From Ruegeria arenilitoris (GTDB taxonomy: Bacteria > Pseudomonadota > Alphaproteobacteria > Rhodobacterales > Rhodobacteraceae), in contig NZ_WQDA01000007.1 in the NCBI RefSeq assembly GCF_013032855.1, forward strand, positions 39,188-103,187: 64,000 bases of DNA, in the 5' to 3' direction. Below, piece by piece: positions 9,583 to 17,050 of the stretch. Below the pieces are notes generated by a model. That model did no database searches, was not told the origin of the DNA, and saw only the letters and a program-made list of their open reading frames with translations. Position 1 is the stretch's first letter; each line of letters starts with the position of its first letter. The translations under genes and the position numbers were made by a program.

Positions 9583-10965
9583 TTGAACTCGCTGTCGGGT
9601 CGTTTCCTGATCTTGACGACGGTCTTCGTGATGTTGGCCGAGGTACTGATCTTCGTGCCGTCGATCGCGCGCTTCCGCGAGGATTTTCTTCTGAACCGGC
9701 TGGAACGCGCCCAGATCGCCTCGCTGGCGCTGCTGGCAGACGACATGCTGGCAGACGAGCTGGAGGCCGAGCTTCTGGCCAATGCCGGGGTCTACAACGT
9801 GGTGCTGCGCCGGGACGAGGTGCGCCAGCTGATGCTGTCTTCCCCTATCCCAGACCAGGTCGCCAAGACCTATGATTTGCGAGGCGCCGGGCCTTGGGTT
9901 CTCATTCGGGACGCGATGATCCGTTTCTTCACGCCCGAGAACCAGGTCATTCGCGTCATCGGGCAGCCTGTCCGGGATGCGGGCCTGCTTATCGAAGTTA
10001 CCATGGACAGCGCGCCCCTGCGTATGGCGATGATCGACTATGGCCTGCGCATCCTCGGCCTGTCCTTTGTCATCTCGATCATCACCGCGTTTTTCCTGTT
10101 CCTTGCGGTGCGGGTGGTTCTGGTGCGCCCGATCAAAAGCGTGGTGGGCTACATGCAGCGTTACGCCCGTGCACCCGAGGATGCGCGCGGCATCATCTCC
10201 CCCCAATCCAAGGTGACCGAACTGCGCGAGGCTGAAGAAGCCCTGCAGATGCTGCAGACCGACCTAACCCAGGCCCTGAAACAGCGCGAGAGGCTGGCTC
10301 AGCTGGGTGGCGCGGTGGCCAAGGTCAGCCACGATCTGCGCAACATCCTGACCTCGGCCCAGCTGTTCACTGACCGGATCGAAGCCAGCGACGACCCGTT
10401 GGTCCGACGGATGGCGCCCAAGCTGGTCAACTCGATCACCCGGGCGGTGTCCCTGTGCGAAAGTACGCTGGCCTTCGGGCGGGCCGAAGAGCCCGCGCCC
10501 ACCCTGACCATGGTGCGGTTGCGCGATATCGCTGCCGACGTAGCGTCCAGCGAGGCTCTGGCCGTAGACGGCGGTTGTATCGAAATTGCCAACGACGTTC
10601 CCGAAGATCTGGTTGTTCGGGCCGATCCGGAACAGATGTTCCGGGTCATCATGAACCTTGTGCGCAACGCACGCCAAGCACTTATGACATCCGGCCAACC
10701 AGGAAAAATCACGATCTCGGCCTCCGAAGATCAAGACGCATGGGTCATCGAGGTTCGGGATACCGGCCCCGGTTTGCCGCCACGAGCGCAGGAGAATCTG
10801 TTCACGCCGTTTCAGGGTGGTGTGCGCAAAGGTGGCTCGGGCCTGGGTCTGGCGATTTCGCAGGAACTGGTGCGCGGCCACGGGGGAGAATTGGTTCTGA
10901 CCAGCACCGGCCCGGAGGGCACGGTCTTTGAAATAAGGCTCCCACGGGGGGAGATGGGTTTTTGA
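9583..10965 (+). CDS. Membrane sensor histidine kinase (orphan)
   Basis: 460 residues starting at TTG 9583, chosen because AAGGAG at 9571-9576 lies 6 nt upstream and no ATG fits. Two membrane segments (about 7-27 and 148-172) flank a periplasmic sensor region, then a HAMP-like linker. The H box has SHDLRN with the phosphoacceptor His250. The ATPase domain has NLVRNARQAL (N box), DTGPGLP (G1) and GGSGLGLAISQ (G2). It autophosphorylates and should pass phosphate to a response regulator, but none is adjacent. It follows the flavoprotein gene by 18 bp and may be cotranscribed. Confidence 0.92.
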   Translation: MNSLSGRFLILTTVFVMLAEVLIFVPSIARFREDFLLNRLERAQIASLALLADDMLADELEAELLANAGVYNVVLRRDEVRQLMLSSPIPDQVAKTYDLRGAGPWVLIRDAMIRFFTPENQVIRVIGQPVRDAGLLIEVTMDSAPLRMAMIDYGLRILGLSFVISIITAFFLFLAVRVVLVRPIKSVVGYMQRYARAPEDARGIISPQSKVTELREAEEALQMLQTDLTQALKQRERLAQLGGAVAKVSHDLRNILTSAQLFTDRIEASDDPLVRRMAPKLVNSITRAVSLCESTLAFGRAEEPAPTLTMVRLRDIAADVASSEALAVDGGCIEIANDVPEDLVVRADPEQMFRVIMNLVRNARQALMTSGQPGKITISASEDQDAWVIEVRDTGPGLPPRAQENLFTPFQGGVRKGGSGLGLAISQELVRGHGGELVLTSTGPEGTVFEIRLPRGEMGF

Positions 10966-11029
10966 AATATTTTTGAAGAATCGGGTTGCACGTCCCGAAC
11001 GCCGGGTCTAAATACCGCCTCACCAACGC

Positions 11030-11106
11030 GGACCGATAGCTCAGCTGGATAGAGTACTTGACTACGAATCAAGGGGTCGGGGGTTCGAATCCTCCTCGGT
11101 CCGCCA
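11030..11106 (+). tRNA. tRNA-Arg (anticodon ACG)
   Basis: A 77-nt cloverleaf with acceptor GGACCGA/TCGGTCC, D arm GCTCAGCTGGATAGAG, anticodon stem CTTGA/TCAAG around the loop with ACG, T loop GGTTCGAATCC, and encoded CCA. It resembles the canonical bacterial tRNA-Arg(ACG). Its 3' end is the integration site of the element that follows. Confidence 0.97.
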
Positions 11107-11108
11107 CT
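11092..11108 (+). repeat. attL core: 17-bp direct repeat in tRNA-Arg 3' end
   Basis: CTCCTCGGTCCGCCACT covers the T-arm end, acceptor strand and CCA of tRNA-Arg plus two bases. The identical sequence recurs at 19662-19678. Beyond the core both ends continue with (T)TGGTAA, so homology extends about six bases further with a one-base gap. Confidence 0.92.
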
Positions 11109-11231
11109 TGGTAATTCTCCCTGATTTCGATGAGATACACTAGGTCGTTTGAACCTTTGTGTTTTATGGCCATAGTCGTGCTTCTGGGTTTTGTTGGCTT
11201 TTGTCCGGTCATACTCGTATACTTCCATTGA

Positions 11232-11250
11232 GTGGTATATTTTGTGGTAT
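11232..11250 (+). repeat. Left 19-bp subterminal repeat (candidate integrase arm site)
   Basis: GTGGTATATTTTGTGGTAT, itself two GTGGTAT units 12 bp apart, immediately upstream of the integrase start. It matches 18 of 19 bases of the copy at 19582-19600 near the right end. Paired short direct repeats beside the core sites are how arm-type recombinase or excisionase binding sites look in P4-like elements. The binding role is inferred. Confidence 0.75.
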
Positions 11251-11254
11251 TTTC

Positions 11255-12436
11255 ATGTCTGCGCTCAGCGGGAAGCTGACAAAGAAGCTGGTAGAGAATC
11301 TGGGCCCGGGCCGGCATGGCGACGGTTCTGGCTTGTATCTTGTTGTTGATCCATCAGGTGCACGGCGTTGGATCGTACGCGTAACGGTCAAAGGACAGAA
11401 GAATCGCAAGGGCGCTCCGCTGAGAACGGACTTCGGTTTGGGCGGCGCCGACGTCGTCACATTGAACCAGGCCCGAGAAAGAGCGCTCGAATACAGGCGA
11501 ATGGCGAAAGCTGGGTTGAACCCTCGTTTTAATGCCCAGCGTGAAATTCCTACTTTCGAAGAGCTCAGCAGACAGGTCCACATCGACCGGTTGCCGACGT
11601 GGAAGAATGCCAAACACGGTCAGCAGTGGCTCAACACTTTGCGCGACTATGCGTTCCCCAAGATCGGACGAATGCCTGTGGATAGCGTCGATCAGCCCGA
11701 AGTGCTGATGTGTCTATCGCCCATCTGGACTGAAAAACACGAAACCGCAAAGCGGCTGTCGCAGCGGATCAAGACGGTGCTCGACGTGGCAAAGTCCAAG
11801 GGCTTCCGCTCGGGCGAGAACCCGGTGACCGCGATCCGCGAAGGCAAGGTGCTGCCCACCGTCAAAGCCAAGGTCCAGCACCACGACGCAATGCCCTGGC
11901 AAGAGGTTCCCGCGTTCTATGCCGAGTTGCAGACCCGCTCGGCCATGGCCGCCAAAGCGCTACAGTTCACCATTCTGACCGCCTGCCGGACCTCAGAGGT
12001 CCTGGAGATGAAATGGCCCGAGGTCGTTTTCGATGCGCGCCTTTGGATCATACCTGCGGAGCGCATGAAAGGCGGGCAGGTCCATCGTGTTCCTCTCACC
12101 GACGAAATGCTGGCCATTCTGGAACCGCTGCGTGCGCTGGCCTCTGACTATGTTTTCGAGGGGCAAAAGCGGCATCAGCCCCTGTCAAACATGTCCATGC
12201 TAATGTTGCTGCGCCGGATGCGGCAGGATGGCGTTACTGTGCATGGCTTCCGCAGTTCGTTTCGGGATTGGGCAGCGGAAGCTGCTAATGCACCGCGTGA
12301 ATTGGCAGAGGCGGCTTTGGCCCATCAGGTTGGGTCCGACGTGGAGAGGGCCTATGCGCGTTCGGATTTGTTGGTAAAGCGACGGCGTCTATGCGACGCA
12401 TGGTGCGGCTATGTATGCCCAATAAAGAAGGTGTAG
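11255..12436 (+). CDS. Tyrosine recombinase/integrase (P4-type, DUF4102 N-terminus)
   Basis: 393 residues from ATG 11255, where the protein begins SALSGKLTKKLVENLGPGRH, the usual start of the DUF4102 arm-binding domain; a frame open further upstream has no support. A central core-binding domain is followed by the catalytic domain with Arg245 (TACRTSEV), His330 and Arg333 (HGFR), His357 and the nucleophile Tyr367. All catalytic residues are intact, so it is probably active. It excises or integrates the island at tRNA-Arg(ACG). The 19-bp repeat lies 4 bp upstream of the start, which suggests that binding there also represses its own gene. Confidence 0.96.
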   Translation: MSALSGKLTKKLVENLGPGRHGDGSGLYLVVDPSGARRWIVRVTVKGQKNRKGAPLRTDFGLGGADVVTLNQARERALEYRRMAKAGLNPRFNAQREIPTFEELSRQVHIDRLPTWKNAKHGQQWLNTLRDYAFPKIGRMPVDSVDQPEVLMCLSPIWTEKHETAKRLSQRIKTVLDVAKSKGFRSGENPVTAIREGKVLPTVKAKVQHHDAMPWQEVPAFYAELQTRSAMAAKALQFTILTACRTSEVLEMKWPEVVFDARLWIIPAERMKGGQVHRVPLTDEMLAILEPLRALASDYVFEGQKRHQPLSNMSMLMLLRRMRQDGVTVHGFRSSFRDWAAEAANAPRELAEAALAHQVGSDVERAYARSDLLVKRRRLCDAWCGYVCPIKKV

Positions 12437-12479
12437 ATCGACTGTGTTTTGTCCTCCCGGCTATATCGACTGGAAAGAA

Positions 12480-13328
12480 ATGCGGTCAAACGTTCGCAAT
12501 CTGGCAGAACGACTGTATTTAGCTGATGCACTCGAGATGTTGGATGAAAATCCCCAGGTTGCCTTGGATGAGAATATCAACCCTAAGAAAGAAATACTCT
12601 CTCTAAGTAACCATAAATGGGCGCGTAAAAAGCTAAGTCTCAGTAGTTCCAACTTCGAAATAGAACTGATTGCGTTCTGGATTATGAACCGATTAGACGA
12701 AGATTATGGTGCTGTTCTGTGTTCAAGTGCTGGGAACCTTCTAAAGGCAAACCACCCAATACTCTTTCACACTGATCAGTTTTTCTATTTTTTCCTTGAA
12801 TTTCCGTTGCGCGACATGACTGAACTATTGACGATCTTCAAAGAGTTTGATGCCAAAAGAATGTCTGGTCGCGACCTTTGGGACAGATATTGCTGCATCG
12901 ACGGTGAAACAGGCGTAGTGAAGCAAAAGAACCAAACCAAACGGCTGTTTGCTAACTATTTTGGCCAGTCTCCAAGCGATGAGTGTGACGGTGGCGTTTT
13001 TGATCAATACGTAAAACCATTTATTGGTTGGTATGTAGTTTTTGATCCTGACGTATATCCGGATGGCTACTACGACACTTTTGAAGCGTTGAATCTGCTG
13101 AACAAACACTGGGTGAAACCAGAACAAGAAAATGAGCAGCAGCCCATAACCAAAAAACGAGGTCCCAAACCCTCGCCTGCCAAACGCGAATTTATTGCGC
13201 GCTACCCAGATGGACTACCGGACGAATTGAGTGCAGATGCGGTTGCCGCGGAGCTTACCGAAGACGGTTACCCGATAACGGGACGCTCGATACAAAACTA
13301 CGACCGTGAACGAAAGGTTAGGAAATAA
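12480..13328 (+). CDS. Unknown AT-rich island protein with C-terminal HTH-like tail
   Basis: 282 residues from ATG 12480 (GGA 5 nt upstream); a GTG at 12444 would add 12 residues. I do not recognise the family. The first 210 residues are rich in aromatic and acidic residues, with no signal peptide or membrane segment. A basic KKRGPKPSPAKRE linker (about 226-238) follows, and the final 45 residues (L-S-A-D-A-V-A-A-E-L-T-E-D-G, then G-R-S-I-Q-N-Y) look like a helix-turn-helix. Base composition is clearly more AT-rich than the flanking genes, which suggests recent acquisition. It sits directly after the integrase, a common place for accessory or defence genes, but nothing in it proves such a role. 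Confidence 0.75.
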   Translation: MRSNVRNLAERLYLADALEMLDENPQVALDENINPKKEILSLSNHKWARKKLSLSSSNFEIELIAFWIMNRLDEDYGAVLCSSAGNLLKANHPILFHTDQFFYFFLEFPLRDMTELLTIFKEFDAKRMSGRDLWDRYCCIDGETGVVKQKNQTKRLFANYFGQSPSDECDGGVFDQYVKPFIGWYVVFDPDVYPDGYYDTFEALNLLNKHWVKPEQENEQQPITKKRGPKPSPAKREFIARYPDGLPDELSADAVAAELTEDGYPITGRSIQNYDRERKVRK

Positions 13329-13425
13329 TTCTTTCCTTCCAATTCTTTCTCCTTCGATGCCTGCCCAAAAGGCTAAACCAATCGCATAGTTCAGCCATCG
13401 CAACTGATCCAAGAGGATTTCAACG

Positions 13426-13635
13426 ATGGCAAACGTCTTCAATGACGACCGGGTCTATTTCCCGGAAGACCCTGAAATGCGATTGCTGGGAAACCGCGAG
13501 AAACTGGCTCAATGGCGCCATCGCATGTGTGGTCCGGCCTTTATCCGCATAGGTCGGCGGATCGCTTATCACGGCGCCGACTTGAACGCCTGGCTGGCCG
13601 CCCGGCGCACAGATCCCAACAACGAGGCTGCATAA
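13426..13635 (+). CDS. AlpA/excisionase-like helix-turn-helix protein
   Basis: 69 residues. The core L-A-Q-W-R-H-R-x-x-G-P-x-F-I-R-I-G-R-R-I then Y-x-G-x-D-L-N-A-W-L-A is the MerR-like winged HTH of AlpA/Xis proteins, which read a DNA site and often act as excisionase or as activator of the integrase. AGAGGA lies upstream of the ATG at 13426. Its TAA overlaps the next ATG (TAATG), so it heads a coupled string of small island genes. Confidence 0.85.
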   Translation: MANVFNDDRVYFPEDPEMRLLGNREKLAQWRHRMCGPAFIRIGRRIAYHGADLNAWLAARRTDPNNEAA

Positions 13636-13826
13636 TGAAAAACCCCAACTCCAAGCGCGGAGATGGGGCTTTTCCAGTGACATCGACTGCCACCCTAGCA
13701 AGTCCAGTTGATGCCACAGGATGCCCCGCGCCGACAAGTCAAAACGAGCGCCGGTACTACTGGTCGCCCCTTGGCCACTCGGTCGAACGGGTGATCGTAC
13801 GGAAAGGACGGATCGAGCATGGCTGA
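13635..13826 (+). CDS. Small unknown island protein
   Basis: 63 residues beginning MKNPNSKRGDGAFPV, with Y-Y-W-S-P-L-G-H-S-V-E-R-V-I-V-R-K-G near the end. I recognise no family. It is supported by context: its ATG overlaps the stop of the AlpA-like gene (TAATG) and its end overlaps the next gene by 8 nt, which is the spacing of a real translationally coupled operon. Confidence 0.65.
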   Translation: MKNPNSKRGDGAFPVTSTATLASPVDATGCPAPTSQNERRYYWSPLGHSVERVIVRKGRIEHG

Positions 13827-14160
13827 TATGTCCTTTTCCAAATCGACCAATGCCAGTCACGCAAGGGGGGCCGAAACAGGCCCTCTTCCGCAAATTGATC
13901 ATCGGGAAACCGCCGAGAACTACAGCGGCGAGCTCTTTCGCGTCGGCATTTACCGGGTTGTCGTATGCCGAGATGGCATCCAATGGCTGTTTCAGCGTCA
14001 GAGACCCCAATTTCCTGCCGGGGGAGCGGCGTGGGACACGCTCGGGTACTGTGTGTCCAAATCCGGCCTAACTAGGCTCGTCCGGGCACATGTCGGCTGT
14101 GACATACCCGAACTGGATGGTTTGCCCGAGCATTTCCCGCGGAGGTCTCGCGATGAGTAG
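13819..14160 (+). CDS. Small unknown island protein
   Basis: 113 residues. The middle part (about 38-85) reads LFRVGIYRVVVCRDGIQWLF, then Q-R-Q-R-P and G-A-A-W-D-T-L-G-Y-C-V-S-K-S-G-L. This resembles unnamed proteins found beside integrases in Rhodobacteraceae; no function is known to me. It overlaps the genes on both sides (8 nt each), so it belongs to the coupled island operon. Confidence 0.72.
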   Translation: MADMSFSKSTNASHARGAETGPLPQIDHRETAENYSGELFRVGIYRVVVCRDGIQWLFQRQRPQFPAGGAAWDTLGYCVSKSGLTRLVRAHVGCDIPELDGLPEHFPRRSRDE

Positions 14161-14680
14161 GCGGAGATCTCCTGCGGGTAAACGATCAGATGAGGGTCAA
14201 TACGTCCCTCTGCCCTACGCAATGATCAAGTCCCCGGCGTGGCGGGCTCTGTCCGGACCTGCGGTGAAGCTCTGGCTGGAGCTTCACACCCGCTTCAATG
14301 GCGGCAACAACGGCAAGGTGTTTCTGTCGATGAACGAGGCGGCAGAAATCTTGGGGTTGGGTAAGGCTACCGTTCAACGCGCTTTCGAGGATCTGCAGGA
14401 CAAAGGCTTCCTTGTGCTGGAGCAGGAAGGCAACTGGTATCACCGGCGAGCGCATGAATGGCGTTTGACGACCAAGGCGACGCAGACCCGGTCCGGCAAG
14501 AAAGCCGCCACAAACGACTGGCGCTTTTGGCAGCCCGAAAAAACAAAACGCGGTTCTGGGACGGACCCGTCACCATCCTCTGTGGTTCCGTTTGAGAACC
14601 CAAAGACCTCCCATGGTTCCAAATCAGAACCCGTCAGGCCGGTTTCTATCAGGTCCCTCGGTGCTGAAACGGAACACTAA
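14153..14680 (+). CDS. Winged-helix DNA-binding protein (replication/partition-like)
   Basis: 175 residues from ATG 14153; GGAGG at 14141-14145 decides this start over longer alternatives. Residues 18-90 (Y-A-M-I-K-S-P-A-W-R-A-L-S-G-P-A-V-K-L-W, then the HTH S-M-N-E-A-A-E-I-L-G-L-G-K-A-T-V-Q-R-A-F-E) form a winged helix like those of plasmid or phage replication regulators. The C-terminal 60 residues are basic and Ser/Pro-rich. Its place in the core of the island suggests control of element genes or DNA. No catalytic motif is visible. Confidence 0.75.
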   Translation: MSRRRSPAGKRSDEGQYVPLPYAMIKSPAWRALSGPAVKLWLELHTRFNGGNNGKVFLSMNEAAEILGLGKATVQRAFEDLQDKGFLVLEQEGNWYHRRAHEWRLTTKATQTRSGKKAATNDWRFWQPEKTKRGSGTDPSPSSVVPFENPKTSHGSKSEPVRPVSIRSLGAETEH

Positions 14681-14711
14681 TACTAACCACTCCCTGCTAT
14701 GCGAGGCGAAA

Positions 14712-15338
14712 ATGACCAAGGCACCGAAGGACGAAGGCAACGATCTGCAGACAAAGAACTCCGAGCTTACCGAAGCGGAGACCATTGCTGTTGCCGATTT
14801 GAGGGAACGGAAGAGATCACGCGTTAGGGCACCGGACATCAAGTTGGACTTCGATGAAGATACACGCCGGCTCACGGTTGGGCACAAAGGAAAAGATCCG
14901 ACGGCGGCTTGTGCTTTAGCAATGCATGAGCTTGGCACAACAGACTGCCGATTCTTCGAAGGCGTCATTGATCAAATCGCGACTCTTGGGCAACAAGACA
15001 GCTCTGTCTCAGAGACGGCATCGAACTTTGTGATGTCGGTTGTCGCTGGGGTTAAGCCGCAAGACGAGATCGAAGCCATGCTTGCGATCCAGATGGGCGC
15101 GATCCATCAGGCCACGATGATGTTGGCACGTCGCCTGAACCACGTAAAAACTCTCCCGCAGCAAGATTCTGCGGAACGAGCGCTCAACAAACTTGCGCGG
15201 ACCTTCACCAGCCAGGTTGAAACCCTGAAACGATATCGATCCAAGGCAGATCAAACCGTCCGGGTCGAACGCGTGGAAGTCAATGAAGGTGGGCAGGCAA
15301 TCGTTGGTAACGTCCAAAACAGGGGGCGGGGTGAATGA
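14712..15338 (+). CDS. Unknown island protein, 208 aa
   Basis: 208 residues from ATG 14712 (GAGG nearby). A charged N-terminus is followed by D-I-K-L-D-F-D-E-D-T-R-R-L-T-V-G-H and a mainly helical part with M-L-A-I-Q-M-G-A-I-H-Q-A-T-M-M-L-A-R-R-L and A-L-N-K-L-A-R-T-F-T-S-Q-V-E-T-L-K-R-Y-R. Similar unnamed proteins precede HGGxxxG-type small proteins in alphaproteobacterial islands. The function is unknown. The last 4 bases overlap the next gene (ATGA). Confidence 0.75.
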   Translation: MTKAPKDEGNDLQTKNSELTEAETIAVADLRERKRSRVRAPDIKLDFDEDTRRLTVGHKGKDPTAACALAMHELGTTDCRFFEGVIDQIATLGQQDSSVSETASNFVMSVVAGVKPQDEIEAMLAIQMGAIHQATMMLARRLNHVKTLPQQDSAERALNKLARTFTSQVETLKRYRSKADQTVRVERVEVNEGGQAIVGNVQNRGRGE

Positions 15339-15613
15339 AAAAAAACAACGACAACCTCATAAACCCCACCAAACGGCTCAATGATGCGCCCAGATGCACC
15401 GCTACGGCGAAATCCACTGGCAAGCGGTGCCGCGCACCCGCCGTTCAAGGCTGGAGTGTTTGTCGCATGCATGGGGCTAGAGGTGGGCACGTTGCTGGGC
15501 CAAGCCATCCGTCCTGGAGACATGGACAAAGGTCCAGAGAAGCTGAGGAACTGCGCAAGACGATCACTGAATTGATCCGAACAGACAAGACGCTGCAGAA
15601 GCTGATCCATTGA
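15335..15613 (+). CDS. Small Cys/His protein, HGGxxxG-like
   Basis: 92 residues. The N-terminal half has C-x10-C-R-A-P-A-V-x-G-W-S-V-C-R-M-H-G-A-R-G-G, a short Cys/His motif of the small proteins often labelled HGGxxxG-motif proteins, here with G-A-R-G-G. Three Cys and one His could hold a metal. The C-terminal part is a charged helix. It is translationally coupled (ATGA) to the 208-residue gene and ends the small-gene string. Confidence 0.75.
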   Translation: MKKNNDNLINPTKRLNDAPRCTATAKSTGKRCRAPAVQGWSVCRMHGARGGHVAGPSHPSWRHGQRSREAEELRKTITELIRTDKTLQKLIH

Positions 15614-16021
15614 TTGGGCAGGGGCTGGTAACCGACACAAAGTAGTCATTCGACAGAACTAGGCGGATGTCTGCACCGAGCCCGAAGCGGAGGTGCTATT
15701 GGTTCGCCTTTCGCAAATGCAGCGAACTTTTTGCCAAATCCAATGACTGCGCCGCAAATTAAAAGAGGTCATTCATTCACAGCGCAAAGAACTTTGGGGC
15801 ACCGATGTCGGACACTCGGACAAAAGGGCTCAACGGATCACTGCTAAGAATTTACTCGATCGGCCGTTTTGAGAATGCGCTAAACGTTGAAAATATCAGC
15901 CAGTCTCGCTCTGTCTGAGACGGGGCGGCGACAGGAAGAGCACCGCCCCGGAACCACCGGGCATATCAGGGGGAGGGGCAGTGCCCGGCGGTGATCTGTA
16001 AGACTTGCAGGTGCGTGTTCG
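15614..16021. other. Intergenic tail of the island core
   Basis: 408 bp between the plus-strand small genes and the minus-strand DUF1254 gene. I see no gene. Two GC-rich hairpins lie at 15921-15988 and are listed separately. The rest has no recognisable repeat or promoter. Confidence 0.6.
15921..15988 (-). terminator. Two hairpins after the DUF1254 operon
   Basis: Stem 1 pairs CGGGGCGG (15921-15928) with CCGCCCCG (15943-15950). Stem 2 pairs CCGGGCA (15957-15963) with TGCCCGG (15982-15988). They lie 34-101 bp past the stop of the minus-strand DUF1254 gene. There is no T-tract, so this is a possible factor-dependent terminator or mRNA-end stabiliser rather than a classic intrinsic terminator. 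Confidence 0.45.
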
Positions 16022-17050
16022 CTATTTGATAGGAACGACCTTAACCTCTGAGGTAATTCGGGCCACGTAATCCGTAATAGCTTCGGCACTTTCCGGTTGA
16101 TAGAGGCGGATGACCTGCGTCCAGCCGGGTTGCACGTCGATGTTGTTTGGCTGCCCCGGACAATTATATCGGAACGTGATGGAACCGTCCGCGTTCTCTT
16201 CCGCTGCCCGATTGTTCAGAGCAAAGTTCTCTTCGACGATCCAGCTTTCTGCACTGTAGGTCGTCACCGAGAAAAACGCACCGTCGTCAAATTTCAGAGG
16301 TGGGGACGGCAGGGTCATCTCGGAACATGCGCCTTCAGCCGAAGCGCCCTCAGGAACGATCGTCGAAATGTAGACAGCATCCTTGTAAGGCAAGCCGCCC
16401 CACCCTTTCGCTGTGGCAATCAGGAACATTTCCGGGTCAACATCCTCCGGGCGGCCAAAGAACAACTCCGGCTTGTCTGCTTCTGCTGCTCGAGCGACCA
16501 GCGAGGCCCTGACAACATCGAGGCTTTCGGTATCGAACCCCTTGGGCGCATAGGGCTCTGTCGAAGCGGCCTCAATCAGGAAGCCATCCTGATGCGCGTG
16601 CGCCTCTGCAAGTCCGGCCTCATCCGTTGATTTCAACCCGGTTCGCATGTTGAGAAACACGTAGCGGCCTGTGGTCAGGTCCTCAGGGGTCAGAGTGACG
16701 CTCTCGCCAGCATAAAGCACGTGCAGAGTATAGTGCGCCTCGTCGATGATCTGGATCATCGAAAGGTAATCCCAGTCAGGATTGGTGATCGTCGCACCAC
16801 CCATCGTATCGACGACAGCATGGCTATAGAGCACATCCTTGTTCTCGGTGATTACGAACTGGTTGTCCGGACTGGATGGCTCGCGCGAATGCCGGATTGT
16901 GTTCACTTCATGCTCAGCAGAGTGCTCCGACATGTATTTGTCAGTTTCGGCGATCGTAAAATTGTCGAGAGTGACCTGGGTGCCATCAGCCATGGCCGCA
17001 CCGGCAAAGATCATGCCGACGAAAAACACAGGTGCAAATGTTCGGGTCAT
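16022..17050 (-). CDS. Exported DUF1254/DUF1214 protein, copy 2
   Basis: 342 residues with an N-terminal signal peptide cut near A-M-A-D (about residue 21). The DUF1254-type part has V-L-Y-S-H-A-V-V-D-T-M-G-G-A-T-I. The C-terminal DUF1214-type part has F-F-S-V-T-T-Y-S-A-E-S-W and P-N-N-I-D-V-Q-P-G-W-T-Q-V-I-R-L-Y-Q-P. The ATG overlaps the stop of the related upstream gene by one base. Family function is not established; members are secreted or periplasmic and often occur in tandem pairs. It is island cargo. Confidence 0.85.
   Translation of the reverse strand: MTRTFAPVFFVGMIFAGAAMADGTQVTLDNFTIAETDKYMSEHSAEHEVNTIRHSREPSSPDNQFVITENKDVLYSHAVVDTMGGATITNPDWDYLSMIQIIDEAHYTLHVLYAGESVTLTPEDLTTGRYVFLNMRTGLKSTDEAGLAEAHAHQDGFLIEAASTEPYAPKGFDTESLDVVRASLVARAAEADKPELFFGRPEDVDPEMFLIATAKGWGGLPYKDAVYISTIVPEGASAEGACSEMTLPSPPLKFDDGAFFSVTTYSAESWIVEENFALNNRAAEENADGSITFRYNCPGQPNNIDVQPGWTQVIRLYQPESAEAITDYVARITSEVKVVPIK

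Noticed and set aside
8803..10206. 467-residue minus-strand open frame across the flavoprotein and kinase genes
   Set aside because: Antisense shadow with His/Gln/Asp-rich low-complexity sequence and no family match.
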